DNA of 64,000 bases from Deinococcus hopiensis KR-140 (GCF_900176165.1 NZ_FWWU01000009.1:1242501-1306500); one strand, 5' to 3'; shown: positions 10,081 through 21,473, counted from the first letter of the stretch. Numbers and translations: made by a program. The notes: generated by a model not told the origin, from the letters alone.

Positions 10081-10557
10081 ATGCCCCTCGGTTGCCTCGC
10101 CGCACTCTTTGGAATTCGCGAAAAGCCTGCCGCCGCCCGCGAAACCCGCGTGCCCACCTCGCTCCCGCTCAACCTCAAGCGCTACTTCTTCAGCAGGGAT
10201 GAGAAGGCTTTTTTCGGCACGCTGGAGGGGGTGCTGAGGGACACGCCGTACCGGGTGTTTCCCAATGTGCGGCTCGACGATCTGTTCGAGGTCCAGAAAG
10301 CGGCACCGAAGGGCACGCGCAACCGGATTCAGAACAAACACGTGGATTTTCTGCTTGTGGATGCCCGGGACGCCTACCGCCCGGTCCTCGCCATTGAACT
10401 GGACGGACGCTCGCACGAGCGCGTGCGGCAGCAACACCGCGACGCTGTGAAGGACGTGGCGTTCAAATCGGCGGGGCTGAAGCTGCTGCGCCTGTCCTCC
10501 CGGGCGTACCGGGCGGCAGAATTGCGGGAGGTGCTGGGCAAAGAGTTGCGGTTATAA
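10081..10557 (+). CDS. DUF2726 domain protein (nuclease-like fold)
   Basis: 158 residues matching the DUF2726 pattern: FFGTLEGVL, YRVFPNVRLDDLFEV, then RNRIQNKHVDFLLVD and VLAIELDGRSHERVRQQHRD, ending in an RLSSRAYRAAELREVL helix. The D-x-E-type strand pair (VDFLLVD, AIELDG) with the following basic helix resembles the PD-(D/E)XK nuclease core, and the family is often suspected to bind or cut DNA. That is inference, not shown. ATG 10081 is 7 nt after TAGACT (10068-10073), a leaderless start; TTG 10051 is an unlikely alternative. The hydrophobic N-terminus (PLGCLAALFG) may be a short anchor. Confidence 0.82.
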   Translation: MPLGCLAALFGIREKPAAARETRVPTSLPLNLKRYFFSRDEKAFFGTLEGVLRDTPYRVFPNVRLDDLFEVQKAAPKGTRNRIQNKHVDFLLVDARDAYRPVLAIELDGRSHERVRQQHRDAVKDVAFKSAGLKLLRLSSRAYRAAELREVLGKELRL

Positions 10558-11141
10558 CGGGCCATATGGCTTCTGAAAAGGACCTCCGTTTCCTCGGGCG
10601 TGCCGGGTTCTCTCCCCGGCGCGGTGACCTCATGAACATGCCCGACTTTACCCGGCGCATCACCCTGTAGGCAGTGCAGGGCCTGTCTTCAACCCAACTG
10701 GATCGCGGCGTCAGGCCGGAGGGAAACAGCAGTGGCGCCCTGCTGGCCCACACCGCTGCAGTGGCGCGTGGGTCTACCGCCCCGCCACTCTCTTCTGAAT
10801 ACCAGCAGAACGCCGGGGAAAAGCAAGAGTGGGGCCCGGCTCCTGCCCCTCGGGTGGCGAGGGACCGGTACCGGGGCTGGACACTGGAGCAGTGCGAGGA
10901 GCTGCCGGGGGAGGTGCGGCAGCGTACTCCTCACGGAATTCGCCGGGCGGAACGACGACTGGTTGCGGCGTAAAGTCGCGCCGCCAGGGGGCGCTCTGGT
11001 CAATTTCCACTGGGCCTGGTTTCCCATGCTGGAGGATGAACTGCGTCACCGGGGCAGATTCTGCTGATTTGCAACCCCCTGCCCGGGGAATGATGGTCCC
11101 TTCCTGCGCGGCTTACCCGCCACGCGCTACCCTGAGCCCCA
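10558..11141 (+). other. 584-bp gap with remnants of an unidentified decayed gene
   Basis: No intact gene is visible. Coding-like stretches occur in two plus-strand frames that could be parts of one former protein. One contains WTLEQCEELPGEVRQRTP (about 10874-10925). The next frame carries FAGRNDDWLRRKVAPPGG and NFHWAWFPMLEDELRHR up to a stop near 11067. I do not recognise the family. The last 15 bp before 11142 hold the -10 box (TACCCT, 11128-11133) of the next gene. Confidence 0.35.
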
Positions 11142-12164
<1,023 letters not shown>

Positions 12165-12166
12165 GC

Positions 12167-13297
12167 GTGACACCTCCCCCGCCCGTGACCCCCGAGTTTC
12201 AGCGCCTGATCTCCGGCTCGCGCCTGCGCCTGCGCGGCAAATCGGCCTTCTTTGCCACGCTGCTGCTGCATGCCGAATTCGTGCCCTCGCGCGAGGTGGT
12301 CGCGGCGGGCACCGACGGCGAGCGGATCTATGTGAACCCCGACGTGGCCCCCACCCTGCCCCCCTACGTGCTGGACGGCCTGCTGCTGCACGAGGTGCTG
12401 CACGCCGCCCTGTCGCATGTGCAGCGGCGCGGCCCGCGTGAGAAGAAGCGCTGGAATAAGGCTGCCGACACCATCGTCAACGGCATGGTGGTTGCCGCCG
12501 GGCTGCCCACGCCACCCCAGAGCGTGCGCGACGAGCATCTGGAACGGCTGAGCGTGGAGGAGGTTTACAGCGCGCTCCAAGGGCAGGACGACGGCGAGGG
12601 GAACGGGGAGGGCGACGATCTGCTCGACGGCCCGCCTTCCGACGCGCCCCCACGTGAGGGCAAGCCGAACCAGAACGTGACCCGCCAGTGGCAGCAGGCG
12701 ATGGCCCAGGCCCGCAGTGTGGACGCCATGAGCGGCGGCAAGGGCGACGATCCGCTGGGGGCGCACCGTGAACTCGCGCGGCTGGCCCCGGCGCGTCTGG
12801 ACTGGCGGGCGCAACTGTGGCGCTTTCTGGCCCGCACGCCGGTGGATTTCGGGGGTTTTGACCGCCGCTTTGTCGGGCGCGGGCTGTATCTGGAGGCGCT
12901 GGACGACGAATCCCTGACCGCCCTGGTGGCGGTGGACACCTCGGGCAGTGTGAACGACGAGGCGGTGCGCGCCCTGGTGGCCGAGGTGCAGGGCGTGCTT
13001 GGGGCGTATCCGCACGTCAGGGCGGTCCTCTACTACGCCGACACCGAAGCGTATGGCCCCTTTGACCTGCGCCCCGGTGACGAGGTGCCGGCGCCCGTGG
13101 GCGGCGGCGGCACCGATTTCCGGCCCATTTTCAAGCTCACCGACACGCATGAGCCCGACGTGCTGATTTACCTGACGGACGGCTATGGGGATTTTCCCGA
13201 GCAGGCCCCGTCAATGCCGACGCTGTGGGTGGTGCCGCCCGGTGGGCTGGAGGACGAGGGCTTTCCTTTCGGGGACGTGCTGCGATTGGAAGAGTAG
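12167..13297 (+). CDS. VWA-like domain protein with HExxH motif, partner of the MoxR-like ATPase
   Basis: 376 residues. The N-terminal half has a metallopeptidase-like LLLHEVLHAALSH (HExxH around residue 75) and a conserved KAADTIVNGMV segment. An acidic, Gly/Asp-rich linker follows (about 140-165). The C-terminal half is a VWA-like domain with the metal-site motif AVDTSGSV at about 256 and LIYLTDGYGD near 330. This two-part layout is that of the DUF2201 family. The GTG start at 12167 lies 2 nt after the ATPase stop. Such pairs may assemble or activate metal-containing targets by analogy with MoxR systems; here that is inference. Confidence 0.85.
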   Translation: MTPPPPVTPEFQRLISGSRLRLRGKSAFFATLLLHAEFVPSREVVAAGTDGERIYVNPDVAPTLPPYVLDGLLLHEVLHAALSHVQRRGPREKKRWNKAADTIVNGMVVAAGLPTPPQSVRDEHLERLSVEEVYSALQGQDDGEGNGEGDDLLDGPPSDAPPREGKPNQNVTRQWQQAMAQARSVDAMSGGKGDDPLGAHRELARLAPARLDWRAQLWRFLARTPVDFGGFDRRFVGRGLYLEALDDESLTALVAVDTSGSVNDEAVRALVAEVQGVLGAYPHVRAVLYYADTEAYGPFDLRPGDEVPAPVGGGGTDFRPIFKLTDTHEPDVLIYLTDGYGDFPEQAPSMPTLWVVPPGGLEDEGFPFGDVLRLEE

Positions 13298-13312
13298 GCC
13301 TATCCTGCCTCC

Positions 13313-14122
13313 ATGATTCGCCCCGCCTCATTCATGCCCTCTACCGAGCCCCTGCCCCCCGGAGACGCGCTGCTGTTGCTGTTTCAGGGAGGCCGCCTGC
13401 TGCTGCGCGAGGACGGCACGCTGCCGCTGGGTCAGGCGGCGGACTTTGGATCCGCGTTCGTGAATCCGCTGGGTACGCTGGAGGAGCAGCCGGTGGTGGC
13501 GGCGCAGCTGGTGGATGACGCTCCGGCTGGTTTCGAGCTGCGCCCCCTGCGCAGCGTGTTCGGCCTGCTGCCGGAAGACCTCTTCGGCCTCGCCGGGTAC
13601 GGGGTGCAGATCGTGGAATGGGACCGCACCCACCGCTTCTGCGGCCACTGCGCCACGCCCACGGTCCGGAATGGGCACGAACATTCCAAGACCTGCCCGA
13701 ACTGCAGCCTGACCGTCTACCCCCGCGTCGCGCCCGTGGTGATGGTCCTCGTGACACGTGGCGGCGGCGCGGCGCGGGAGTTCCTGCTCGCGCGTGGGCC
13801 GCACTTTCCGCCCGGGATGTATTCGGCGCTCGCCGGCTTCGTCGAGCCGTCCGAGACGCTCGAGGATGCCTGCCACCGCGAGGTTCGCGAGGAGGTGGGC
13901 GTGGAGATCCGGGCGCTGCGCTACTTCGCCAGTCAGCCCTGGCCCTTTCCGCACTCGCTGATGATCGCCTTTACCGCCGAGTACGTGGGCGGCGAGATCA
14001 CTCCGCAGCCCGGTGAGATTGAGGACGCGCGCTGGTATCCGGTGGGGGAGTTGCCGTCCCTGCCCATGCCCTTCAGCATTGCGCGGAGGCTGATCGACGC
14101 GGTGGCGCAGGCCGGGCCGTGA
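13313..14122 (+). CDS. nudC: NAD(+) diphosphatase / NADH pyrophosphatase, Nudix family
   Basis: 269 residues with the full NudC layout: an N-terminal domain, a zinc ribbon (CGHC near residue 107 and CPNC near 127), a Nudix box GFVEPSETLEDACHREV continuing into REEVGV, and the diagnostic SQPWPFPHSLM segment that separates NudC from other Nudix enzymes. NudC hydrolyses NAD(H) to NMN(H) and AMP and can remove NAD caps from RNA. The start is leaderless: TATCCT at 13301-13306, 6 nt, ATG. The upstream gene ends 15 bp before, but the own -10 box suggests independent transcription. Confidence 0.95.
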   Translation: MIRPASFMPSTEPLPPGDALLLLFQGGRLLLREDGTLPLGQAADFGSAFVNPLGTLEEQPVVAAQLVDDAPAGFELRPLRSVFGLLPEDLFGLAGYGVQIVEWDRTHRFCGHCATPTVRNGHEHSKTCPNCSLTVYPRVAPVVMVLVTRGGGAAREFLLARGPHFPPGMYSALAGFVEPSETLEDACHREVREEVGVEIRALRYFASQPWPFPHSLMIAFTAEYVGGEITPQPGEIEDARWYPVGELPSLPMPFSIARRLIDAVAQAGP

Positions 14123-14173
14123 GCCTATCCCTCGGCACTCTGCCCTCTGCCCCGTTCTGCCATCATTTCCCCC

Positions 14174-15571
14174 ATGACCTTCCCTGACCTCGGTTCACGG
14201 CCTCCCACGGCGCTGGGGGTGGACGCCGCCCTGGGCACCGCCTCGGACACGCGGGCGGACGCGGAGACGCTGACCAGCCTCAGCGTGCATCCCGACAGCC
14301 GCGTGCGGGCCCTCGTCGCCCGGCATCCGAATACGCCCGTGGAGGTGCTGGGCACCCTTGCGCCCGGCTTTCCGCGCGAGGTGCTCGCCAACTCGGGCCT
14401 GCCCCTGATTCGCCTGGCTCGCCCCAACCTGCTGAACGCGTTTCCAGCCGAAGGCGTGATCGCCCTGCTGGGGCTCCCCGAGGTGCCCGGCTGGGTGCTG
14501 GACGGCGCGGCCCGGCACGAGGACTTCGGGGTGCGCGCTGCCCTCGCCGCACAACCTGGGCTGAGTGCCCAGCGGGTAGAAGCCCTGGCGAGCGACGCAG
14601 GCTGGCAGGTGCGCGAGGCGGTGGCGAAGCGGCCTGCCCTGCCCGAACCCCTCATGCGCCAGCTGGCGGGCGACGACGACTATGACGTGCGAAAGGCCGT
14701 GGCGATCCGTCCCGATCTGCCCGGTGACGTGCTGCGGACCCTGGTGGCCGACGCGCACGGTACGGTGCGGGCGAGCGCGGCGCGTCGGCTGGACCTGCCG
14801 CTCGACTGCATGCTGACCCTGGGTGCCGACGGGGACCTGGACGTGCTCGCCACCCTGGCCCGCCGGGTGGATCTGCCACGGAACGTGCGCGGATGGCTGG
14901 CTGGGCACGAACATCCAGCGGTGCGCGCGGCGGCCCTGCTGGCGTGGCAGGTGCCCGCCGGGTGGCTGGACCGCGCCGAGCACGACGCCGATCCCGAGGT
15001 GCGCGCGGCCCTGGCCCGCCGCCCGGACACTGGCCCCGAGCGCCTCGCCCGGCTGGCTGGAGACGAGTCGGAAACGGTGCGGCGCGCCCTTCTGGAACGC
15101 AACGATCTGCCCGAAGCGGCCGTGCTGGCGCTGGCCCGCGCTCCCGAGCAGGACATCCGCCTGCACGTTGCGAGCGCCGAGGGCCTCACGCCCGCCGTGC
15201 TGGACGCGCTGCTGCAAGACGCCGATCCGGCCATTCGGACCATTCTGGCCGTACGGCCGGACCTCGGCTCCGAGCGCCTCGCCCGCCTCGCGGCGGACGC
15301 AGACGCGGAAGTGCGCCGTGGGGTGGCCTACGCCGAGGCCCCCAGCGGCGCTGTGCTGGAAACGCTGAGCCGGGACGCGAATGCCGGGGTGCGCCGCGCG
15401 GCCGCCCGTCACCCTGCCCTGCCTGCCCACCTCCTGCCCCTCCTGGCCGCTGACAGGGACGAGGGCGTGCGCCTGGCAATGGCTGGGCGGGCGGCGCTGC
15501 CGGGAGAAGTGCGGGCGCGCTTGGCGGCCGATCCCGATGAGAACGTGCGGGCGGAAGCCCTGGAGGATTGA
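14174..15571 (+). CDS. leucine-rich repeat variant (LRV) protein
   Basis: 465 residues built almost entirely of about 24-residue tandem units of the LRV/HEAT-like kind. Typical units contain DxxVRxAVAxRPDLPxxVLxxLA, for example DYDVRKAVAIRPDLPGDVL and DADPEVRAALARRPDTGPERL. I count roughly fifteen units from residue 35 to the end. There is no signal peptide and none of the Cys cluster found in some LRV proteins. Such solenoids are protein-interaction scaffolds; the partner is unknown. The start is ATG 14174 with a weak CATCAT box 7 nt upstream. It stands alone between nudC and a dispersed repeat. Confidence 0.85.
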   Translation: MTFPDLGSRPPTALGVDAALGTASDTRADAETLTSLSVHPDSRVRALVARHPNTPVEVLGTLAPGFPREVLANSGLPLIRLARPNLLNAFPAEGVIALLGLPEVPGWVLDGAARHEDFGVRAALAAQPGLSAQRVEALASDAGWQVREAVAKRPALPEPLMRQLAGDDDYDVRKAVAIRPDLPGDVLRTLVADAHGTVRASAARRLDLPLDCMLTLGADGDLDVLATLARRVDLPRNVRGWLAGHEHPAVRAAALLAWQVPAGWLDRAEHDADPEVRAALARRPDTGPERLARLAGDESETVRRALLERNDLPEAAVLALARAPEQDIRLHVASAEGLTPAVLDALLQDADPAIRTILAVRPDLGSERLARLAADADAEVRRGVAYAEAPSGAVLETLSRDANAGVRRAAARHPALPAHLLPLLAADRDEGVRLAMAGRAALPGEVRARLAADPDENVRAEALED

Positions 15572-15710
15572 CTGGGGAAGCCTTCGGTCGCCAGCTTCTG
15601 CCCATACGAACTCCTCAAGATTCAGGAGAAAACACGCCCTCCGCGGTATGGAGCAGCACGCGGGGAATGGCCGCCTGTTGGGTAATTCTGCAGCGCCCGT
15701 ACCATAATGA

Positions 15711-15844
15711 TTCAGGTTCATCGGTGATGAAATAACCGATGAACCTGAGCGGAACGAGCGGGAAAAACGGTGGCGGAGAGGTGTGGAATCACCGAAGCGA
15801 AGCGGAGGGGAGCGGAGGGAACGGATGATCCGGAAACCGTATCA
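15711..15844 (+). repeat. dispersed noncoding repeat, copy 1
   Basis: Copy of a family also seen at 25889-25990, 35462-35545, 50601-50752 and, more divergent, 49880-49965. The left part is a hairpin: CAGGTTCATCGGT (15713-15725) pairs perfectly with 15735-15747. Next come the shared core GGAAAAACGGTGGCGGAGAG and a right-hand hairpin, TGATCCGG (15826-15833), AAA, CCGTATCA (15837-15844). The last three bases, read on the minus strand, are the TGA stop of the Crp-family gene. The family resembles the small noncoding repeats (SNR) of D. radiodurans. Confidence 0.75.
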
Positions 15845-16534
15845 GTCCACCTCGGCCGCCTGCAGGGCAATCGATTCCAGTTCCTCCAGGTCCAGCAGGG
15901 TGACGGTCTGGGTGCTCACCCGAACGGCCCCCGCCGCTTCCATCTTGCGCAGCACGCGGGCGACGGTCTCGCGGCTGCTGCTCGCCCGGCCCATGATGTC
16001 GTGGGTGGTCAGGGGCAACACTTCGGGGTCCGGCACGCCCGCTGCCACCCGCTGCGCGTACAGACCCGCAAAGACGTGAGCGAGCGCCGCTTCCGTGTTC
16101 AGGCCGAAGGCGATCAACTCGTCGTTGAGAAAGGTCACGCGCCGGGCCAGCATCTCCGCGAGGTTCCACAGCACGCGTGGGTGACGGCGCAAGATCAGCT
16201 CAAAGTGGTCGCGGTGGAGCGCCAGCGTGCGCACGGGCGTCAGGGCGCGGACGGTCGCGCTGCGTTCCTGCCGGGCCAGCACTGCCGTCTCGCCCAGCAC
16301 ACCAGGTGCGTAGAGATCGCCCAGCACGCGCTCGCGGCTGCCAAGGCTGACCCGGCTCACGCGCACGGCCCCGGTGGTCAGCAGGTGCAGCACCTCGCCT
16401 TCCCGGTCCTGCTCGACGAGCAGTTCGCCAGGGGTAAAGTGCTGCTCGGCCACCACCTTGAGGGCTTCCAGCACCGCGTCCTCGGACACGTTTTGGAACA
16501 GGGGCGAGCGTTTCAGGTCGTCGAGCCGACTCAT
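15842..16534 (-). CDS. Crp/Fnr family transcriptional regulator
   Basis: 230 residues. A cyclic-nucleotide-binding-type beta-roll covers about 8-125 (FTPGELLVEQDREGEVLHLL, GVLGETAVLARQERSATVRA). The dimer helix follows, then a winged helix with TTHDIMGRASSSRETVARVL at about 170-190, where the SSSRETVxRxL recognition helix is typical of the family. The AVL.RQERSATVRA pocket keeps an Arg at the expected cAMP-phosphate position and lacks N-terminal Fe-S cysteines, so it is closer to Crp than Fnr. The ATG at 16534 is leaderless (TAGGAT, 7 nt). The TGA stop is formed by the last bases of the dispersed repeat. Confidence 0.88.
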   Translation of the reverse strand: MSRLDDLKRSPLFQNVSEDAVLEALKVVAEQHFTPGELLVEQDREGEVLHLLTTGAVRVSRVSLGSRERVLGDLYAPGVLGETAVLARQERSATVRALTPVRTLALHRDHFELILRRHPRVLWNLAEMLARRVTFLNDELIAFGLNTEAALAHVFAGLYAQRVAAGVPDPEVLPLTTHDIMGRASSSRETVARVLRKMEAAGAVRVSTQTVTLLDLEELESIALQAAEVD

Positions 16535-16607
16535 CCCCGTGATCCTAGCGCCCATCAAGGGGGCAGCTATCCCGGTCCGCCTTTAGGCCTACGCTACAGT
16601 GCCCTCC

Positions 16608-17294
16608 GTGACCGCCTCCAGCCCCCATTCCCCCGCCGCCCTCCTGGCCCGGGACCTGCGCCACGGTTTCGCTGGCAGTGACGTGCTGCACGGCGTCTCG
16701 CTGGAGGTCCGTTCCGGCGAGGTGGTGGCCGTGACGGGGCCGTCAGGCAGTGGCAAGAGCACCCTGCTGCACCTGCTTGGTGGCCTGGACACCCCCCAGA
16801 GCGGCGAGGTGTGGTGGGCAGGTGAGCGGGTGGATACCCTGAGCACCCAGGCCCGCGCGGGCCGCCGTGCTGGACGTGTGGGCCTGGTGTTTCAGCACCA
16901 CTACCTGCTTGAAGACCTCACCGTGGCCCAGAACGTGCAGGTGCCCGCCCTGTTGGCCGGGCAAGACGGCGCGGCGCGGGCGCACGACCTGCTCGCCCGT
17001 GTGGGCCTGGCAGAGCGTGGCCGGGACCTGCCCGGCGTCCTGAGCGGCGGCGAACGCCAGCGGGTGGCCGTGGCCCGCGCCCTGGCGACGCGCCCGGCGG
17101 TGGTCCTCGCCGACGAGCCCACCGGCAGCCTCGACCGTGCCAACGCCGAGCGGGTGGCCGCCCTGCTGCTGGACCTCGCGCGCCAGGAAGGTGCAGGCGT
17201 GCTGCTCGTCACGCACGATGATCGCGTGGCAGCGCGGGCGGACCGGGCGCTGCACCTGCTGGACGGGAGGATTGGGGAAGCCGTTGGCCTTTAG
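16608..17294 (+). CDS. ABC transporter ATP-binding protein (LolD-like), orphan
   Basis: 228 residues from GTG 16608, which lies 7 nt after TACAGT (16595-16600); GTG 16599 is in frame but overlaps that box. Walker A GPSGSGKST (about residue 43), Q-loop VFQHHYLLEDLTV, signature LSGGERQR, Walker B VVLADEPTGSLD and the switch LVTHDD are all intact. It closely resembles the lipoprotein-release type of ATPase, but no permease gene adjoins it: the next gene is an oxidoreductase on the other strand. It may serve a permease encoded elsewhere. It is divergent from the Crp gene, with 73 bp between starts. Confidence 0.9.
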   Translation: MTASSPHSPAALLARDLRHGFAGSDVLHGVSLEVRSGEVVAVTGPSGSGKSTLLHLLGGLDTPQSGEVWWAGERVDTLSTQARAGRRAGRVGLVFQHHYLLEDLTVAQNVQVPALLAGQDGAARAHDLLARVGLAERGRDLPGVLSGGERQRVAVARALATRPAVVLADEPTGSLDRANAERVAALLLDLARQEGAGVLLVTHDDRVAARADRALHLLDGRIGEAVGL

Positions 17295-17339
17295 CCGTTG
17301 GCCCTTGGGAACAACTCAGGCCAACGGCCGAAGGTCCCC

Positions 17340-18452
<1,113 letters not shown>

Positions 18453-18566
18453 GCGCCGACTGTAGCCAGTGGAACCGGGCATGTGCCAGGGGCGGACGCT
18501 TCATGCAGGGGAGAACCCGCCGTCTGGCCGGCGCCCTGCGCCGGGGCAGCGGGACACACCGTCTCC

Positions 18567-18967
18567 ATGCACATCGTTTCCAGTCTGGACGGCCTCACGC
18601 CCACACATCTGCACGGCTTTTTCGAAAGCTGGCCGAAGCCACCGACACCCCAGACGCTGCGCCGCCTCCTGTCCCAGTCGTACCGCATTTCCCTCGCCGT
18701 AGAAGAAGACGGCCAGGTGGTGGGCCTCGCCCAGGCCACCGGCGACGGCGTGCTGACCGCCTTTATTCCGATGCTTGAAGTCCACGCCTCCCACCAGGGC
18801 CGGGGCCCGGAGCTGATGCGCCACCTGCTGGACAACTCGGCGACCTGTACGCCGTGGACCTGAGCTGCGACGCCGTGGTGCCATTTTACGAGCGGCTGGG
18901 GATGGAGCGGGCGAAGGCGGTGGTTCTGCGCAACCGCGCGCGGCAGGACGGAGCGGAGACGCAGTGA
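18567..18967 (+). pseudogene. GNAT-family acetyltransferase, frameshifted
   Basis: The N-terminal frame reads MHIVSSLDGLTPTHLHGFFE to HASHQGRGPELMRHLLDN, which includes the acetyl-CoA loop QGRGxEL. At about 18835 one base is missing. The next frame then continues with LGDLYAVDLSCDAVVPFYERLGMERA, the usual GNAT C-terminus (FYERLGM), to a stop at 18965-18967. A single-base deletion therefore separates the acetyl-CoA-binding part from the last strand and helix. It could be a real lesion or a sequencing error; three adjacent broken genes favour decay. Confidence 0.78.
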
Positions 18968-18977
18968 GGTCTTGCCT

Positions 18978-19845
18978 GTGTCCCCCTCGCCCTTTCTGCT
19001 GCCGCCTGTCTTTGCCCGGTTGGAACAGGCCCAGACTGTCCTCTGACCGGGATGGGGGCGGGGGGTGAGCTGTTCTGCGGGCTGCCGCTGTATTTCGCGC
19101 AGACGGCCCTGGGCAAATGGGTCATCCTCGCTGACTCGTCCTTTTCCAGCTTGGACCTTACCTCGGCCCAGCTGGTGGGGAAGCGCTGTACGAGGTGCAG
19201 GCCGGGACGCGCGCGGACCTGAGGTATTTCCCTGGGCTGCATCTGGCACGCTGGCCTGCTCTGGAGCAGCTTCAGGCCATCTGTGCCCTTCTCCGGACGG
19301 GTGGTTTGGCCCCTGCTCCCGGCCAACCGGCAACTGGTGCAGGAGGTCGGGGTAGACACCGTGCTGCTGGTGGACGGCGGCACCGACAGCCGGATGCGCG
19401 GTGATGAGGCGGGGCTCGGCACGCCGGAGCAAGACGCCGTGAGCCTGGCGGCCGTGCAGGCGCTGGAAGGGGTGGACCAGAAACGGCTGCTGTGCCGGGC
19501 CTTCGGGGTTGACGCCTTTCACGGGGTCGCCCATGCCCAGAGTATCTGGAGGCGGTGGCAGCTCTCGCGCGGGAAGGAGCGGACCTGGGAGCCTGGAGCC
19601 TCACGCCCGACATGCCCGAAGGCCAGCCGTACCGGGAGGTCCTCGCGTTTGTCCACGCCCAAATGCCCGACTTCCCCAGCATTGTGCCGTCCTCCGTGCT
19701 GGACGCGGTGGAGGGCCACTTCGGGGACCACCACTCCCTGGACCCGATGCGGGAGACACGGACGATAGGCGGGGTGACGCGGATCATTGAAGCCTTCCGC
19801 GCGGAACTGCCCGAGGTCAGGCCGTGGGAGAATATCCCGTTGTGA
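18978..19845 (+). pseudogene. DUF1152 family protein, multiply frameshifted
   Basis: Ordered pieces in different frames assemble into a DUF1152-type protein: SPFLLPPVFARLEQAQTVL, then GMGAGGELFCGLPLYFA, ADLRYFPGLHLARW, VDTVLLVDGGTDSRMRGDEA with GLGTPEQDAVSLAAVQAL, and finally LGAWSLTPDMPEGQPYREV to ENIPL. The VLLVDGGTDSxMRGDE segment is the most diagnostic. At least four frame changes lie near 19045, 19185, 19300 and 19545, so this is a true pseudogene rather than one sequencing slip. It directly follows the broken GNAT gene. Confidence 0.7.
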
Positions 19846-19881
19846 AGCCGCGCAGGACGGTCATCATCCACTGGAGGCCCT

Positions 19882-20262
19882 ATGAAGCAAAGTGCAGTGG
19901 CAGCTCAGAAAATCGATGAACGAATCGCGGAACTCGGCGGTTGGCGCGGAGAGATGCTCGCGTGGGTGCGGACCCTCGTGCGCGACGCCGATCCCGAGGT
20001 GACCGAGGAGTGGAAGTGGGAGGTGCCCGTGTGGTCCCGCGCAGGCGTGATCTGCACCGGCGAGACGTACAAGGCCGCCGTGAAGATGACCTTCGCCCAC
20101 GGCGCAGCCCTGGCAGACCCGGCGGGCCTCTTCAACGCCAGCCTGAAGGGGGGCACCCGGCGGGCCATCGACATCCGTGAAGGCGAGCGCCCCGACGCCG
20201 AAGCCCTGAAGACCCTCATCCGCGCAGCGGTGGCGCACAACCTTGCCCGAACGCGCGGCTGA
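19882..20262 (+). CDS. DUF1801 domain protein
   Basis: 126 residues matching the DUF1801/YdhG-like fold: AQKIDERIAELGGWRGEML, EWKWEVPVWSRAGVICTGE, AAVKMTFAHGAALADP, ASLKGGTRRAIDIREGE and a C-terminal helix TLIRAAVAHN. The EWKWxxPVWS strand is the family hallmark. The function is unknown; relatives are often called iron-binding or heat-resistance proteins without direct proof. GGAGG lies 6 nt before ATG 19882, so this gene is translated with a leader, unlike many neighbours. It is intact although flanked by pseudogenes. Confidence 0.82.
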   Translation: MKQSAVAAQKIDERIAELGGWRGEMLAWVRTLVRDADPEVTEEWKWEVPVWSRAGVICTGETYKAAVKMTFAHGAALADPAGLFNASLKGGTRRAIDIREGERPDAEALKTLIRAAVAHNLARTRG

Positions 20263-20582
20263 TCGGGAGCGTCCTCAACTGCTCGCGCTTGTGTGGCTCG
20301 CCACCGCCTTCCTCCAGAACAGGCGCGTGAGCGTAAACAGCAGCGCCGCAACCAGCGGTGAGGCGAGCGCCAGCCCCGGCGTCAGTGTGTCCGTCATTGC
20401 CTGTGCGGGCACGGTGGTTACAAAGGCGACGGGCAACACGAAGGTCAGGAACGTGCGGATGGGCACCGGAAAGGCCGTCACCGGAAAGCGGGCGGCGCCG
20501 AACACCCCGCCAAATAATTCGTTGGCGTTTTGCGTCTTTACGAACCGGAAGGCCGTCGTGGACAGCGCCAGCCAGATGCAAT

Positions 20583-21473
20583 AGACCTCTTGCGAAAGTC
20601 ACGATCGGCAGGCTTGGGTGAGGTTGCACAGCGCTGCGATGAGCTGAACCCGGAGTGCAAACCGACGCCGCCGATGTCGGTACACGCCCTTCAGCACACG
20701 GAAGATCTTCATGCGACGGATCATATGCTCGATTGCCTGCCTGGTATGCGCGAGGACACGGTTGTCCTGGCGCTGCTCCGCGGACAGAGGCGACGCCTGC
20801 GTCGCCTTATGGGGGGTAAGGGCGTGCCTGTGGCTTCTCCACAGGCCCTGATACCCTGCATCTCCAATAAGCGCCGTTTGGTGAGGAAAACGAACGCCTG
20901 ACTGACGAAACAGCTTTAGGTCATGAACCGCCCCAGCGCTCGTGGCGGTGCCCAGGATGCGCTGCGTCACTGTGCACATCAGCACCTGAAATTTCAGGGT
21001 GTGCCGCTTTTTCTTGCCGCTGTACCACGCGCGCTGCTTTTTTTGGGCCGTTCACAGGGCACTTCGGAAGCATCGACCGCGACGATGCTGTACACGAGTT
21101 GTGCTTCCTGAAACACGCGTTTCTTGGGCAGCTGGAACCGTGCACTGGCAATCAGAGCCGCTTCCACGCGTTCCACCGTGCGATGCACGGTGGCTTCGTG
21201 CACACCCCAGTCGTCACCCAGGTGGGCGAAGGTCCGGTACTCGCGCCAGAATTCCAGGGTCATCAGCAGTTGTTCCGCCACGCTGAGCGCGGCGGGGCGG
21301 CCTGATTTCTTTTTCTGTCCTTCGCGTAGGGTCAGCACCTCTTCCATCTCAGCAAACGTTTCCGGGTAGACCCCGGTGCGTCGACGGAACTGCTTGCGAT
21401 TCATCTTCAGCGTGCGTGTCAGACGGTCTCGCTCCACCCTCCCAGCTTAGCCTACGACTTTCGCAAGAGGTCT
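20583..21473. mobile_element. IS5-family insertion sequence, 891 bp
   Basis: Perfect 18-bp terminal inverted repeats AGACCTCTTGCGAAAGTC at 20583-20600 and, inverted, at 21456-21473. They are flanked by the 3-bp direct repeat AAT (20580-20582 and 21474-21476). A 3-bp ANT target duplication matches what is known for the ISL2 group of IS5-family elements. The element carries one transposase in two overlapping frames on the minus strand and sits inside an ABC-2 permease gene. The intact ends and clean duplication indicate a fairly recent insertion. Confidence 0.93.
20599..21437 (-). CDS. IS5-family transposase, two frames joined by likely -1 frameshift
   Basis: The first frame (start GTG 21437 or ATG 21404) encodes the helix-turn-helix part and the first catalytic Asp: KKSGRPAALSVAEQLLMTLE, HLGDDWGVHEATVHRTVERV, SIVAVDASEVPCERP. 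The second frame continues with QVLMCTVTQRILG, VHDLKLFRQSG, the second catalytic region LIGDAGYQGLW and the C-terminal RQAIEHMIRRMKIFRVLKG carrying the Glu, ending at 20599. The frames meet at an A7 run (T7 on the plus strand, 21038-21044). A -1 slip there joins PKKKQRAWYSGKKK without loss, as in other two-frame IS5 elements. The stop codon overlaps the terminal repeat. Confidence 0.88.

Noticed and set aside
14195..15721. 508-codon minus-strand open frame opposite the LRV gene
   Set aside because: Repetitive Gln/Arg/His-rich shadow of the LRV repeats; no start signal and no family features.
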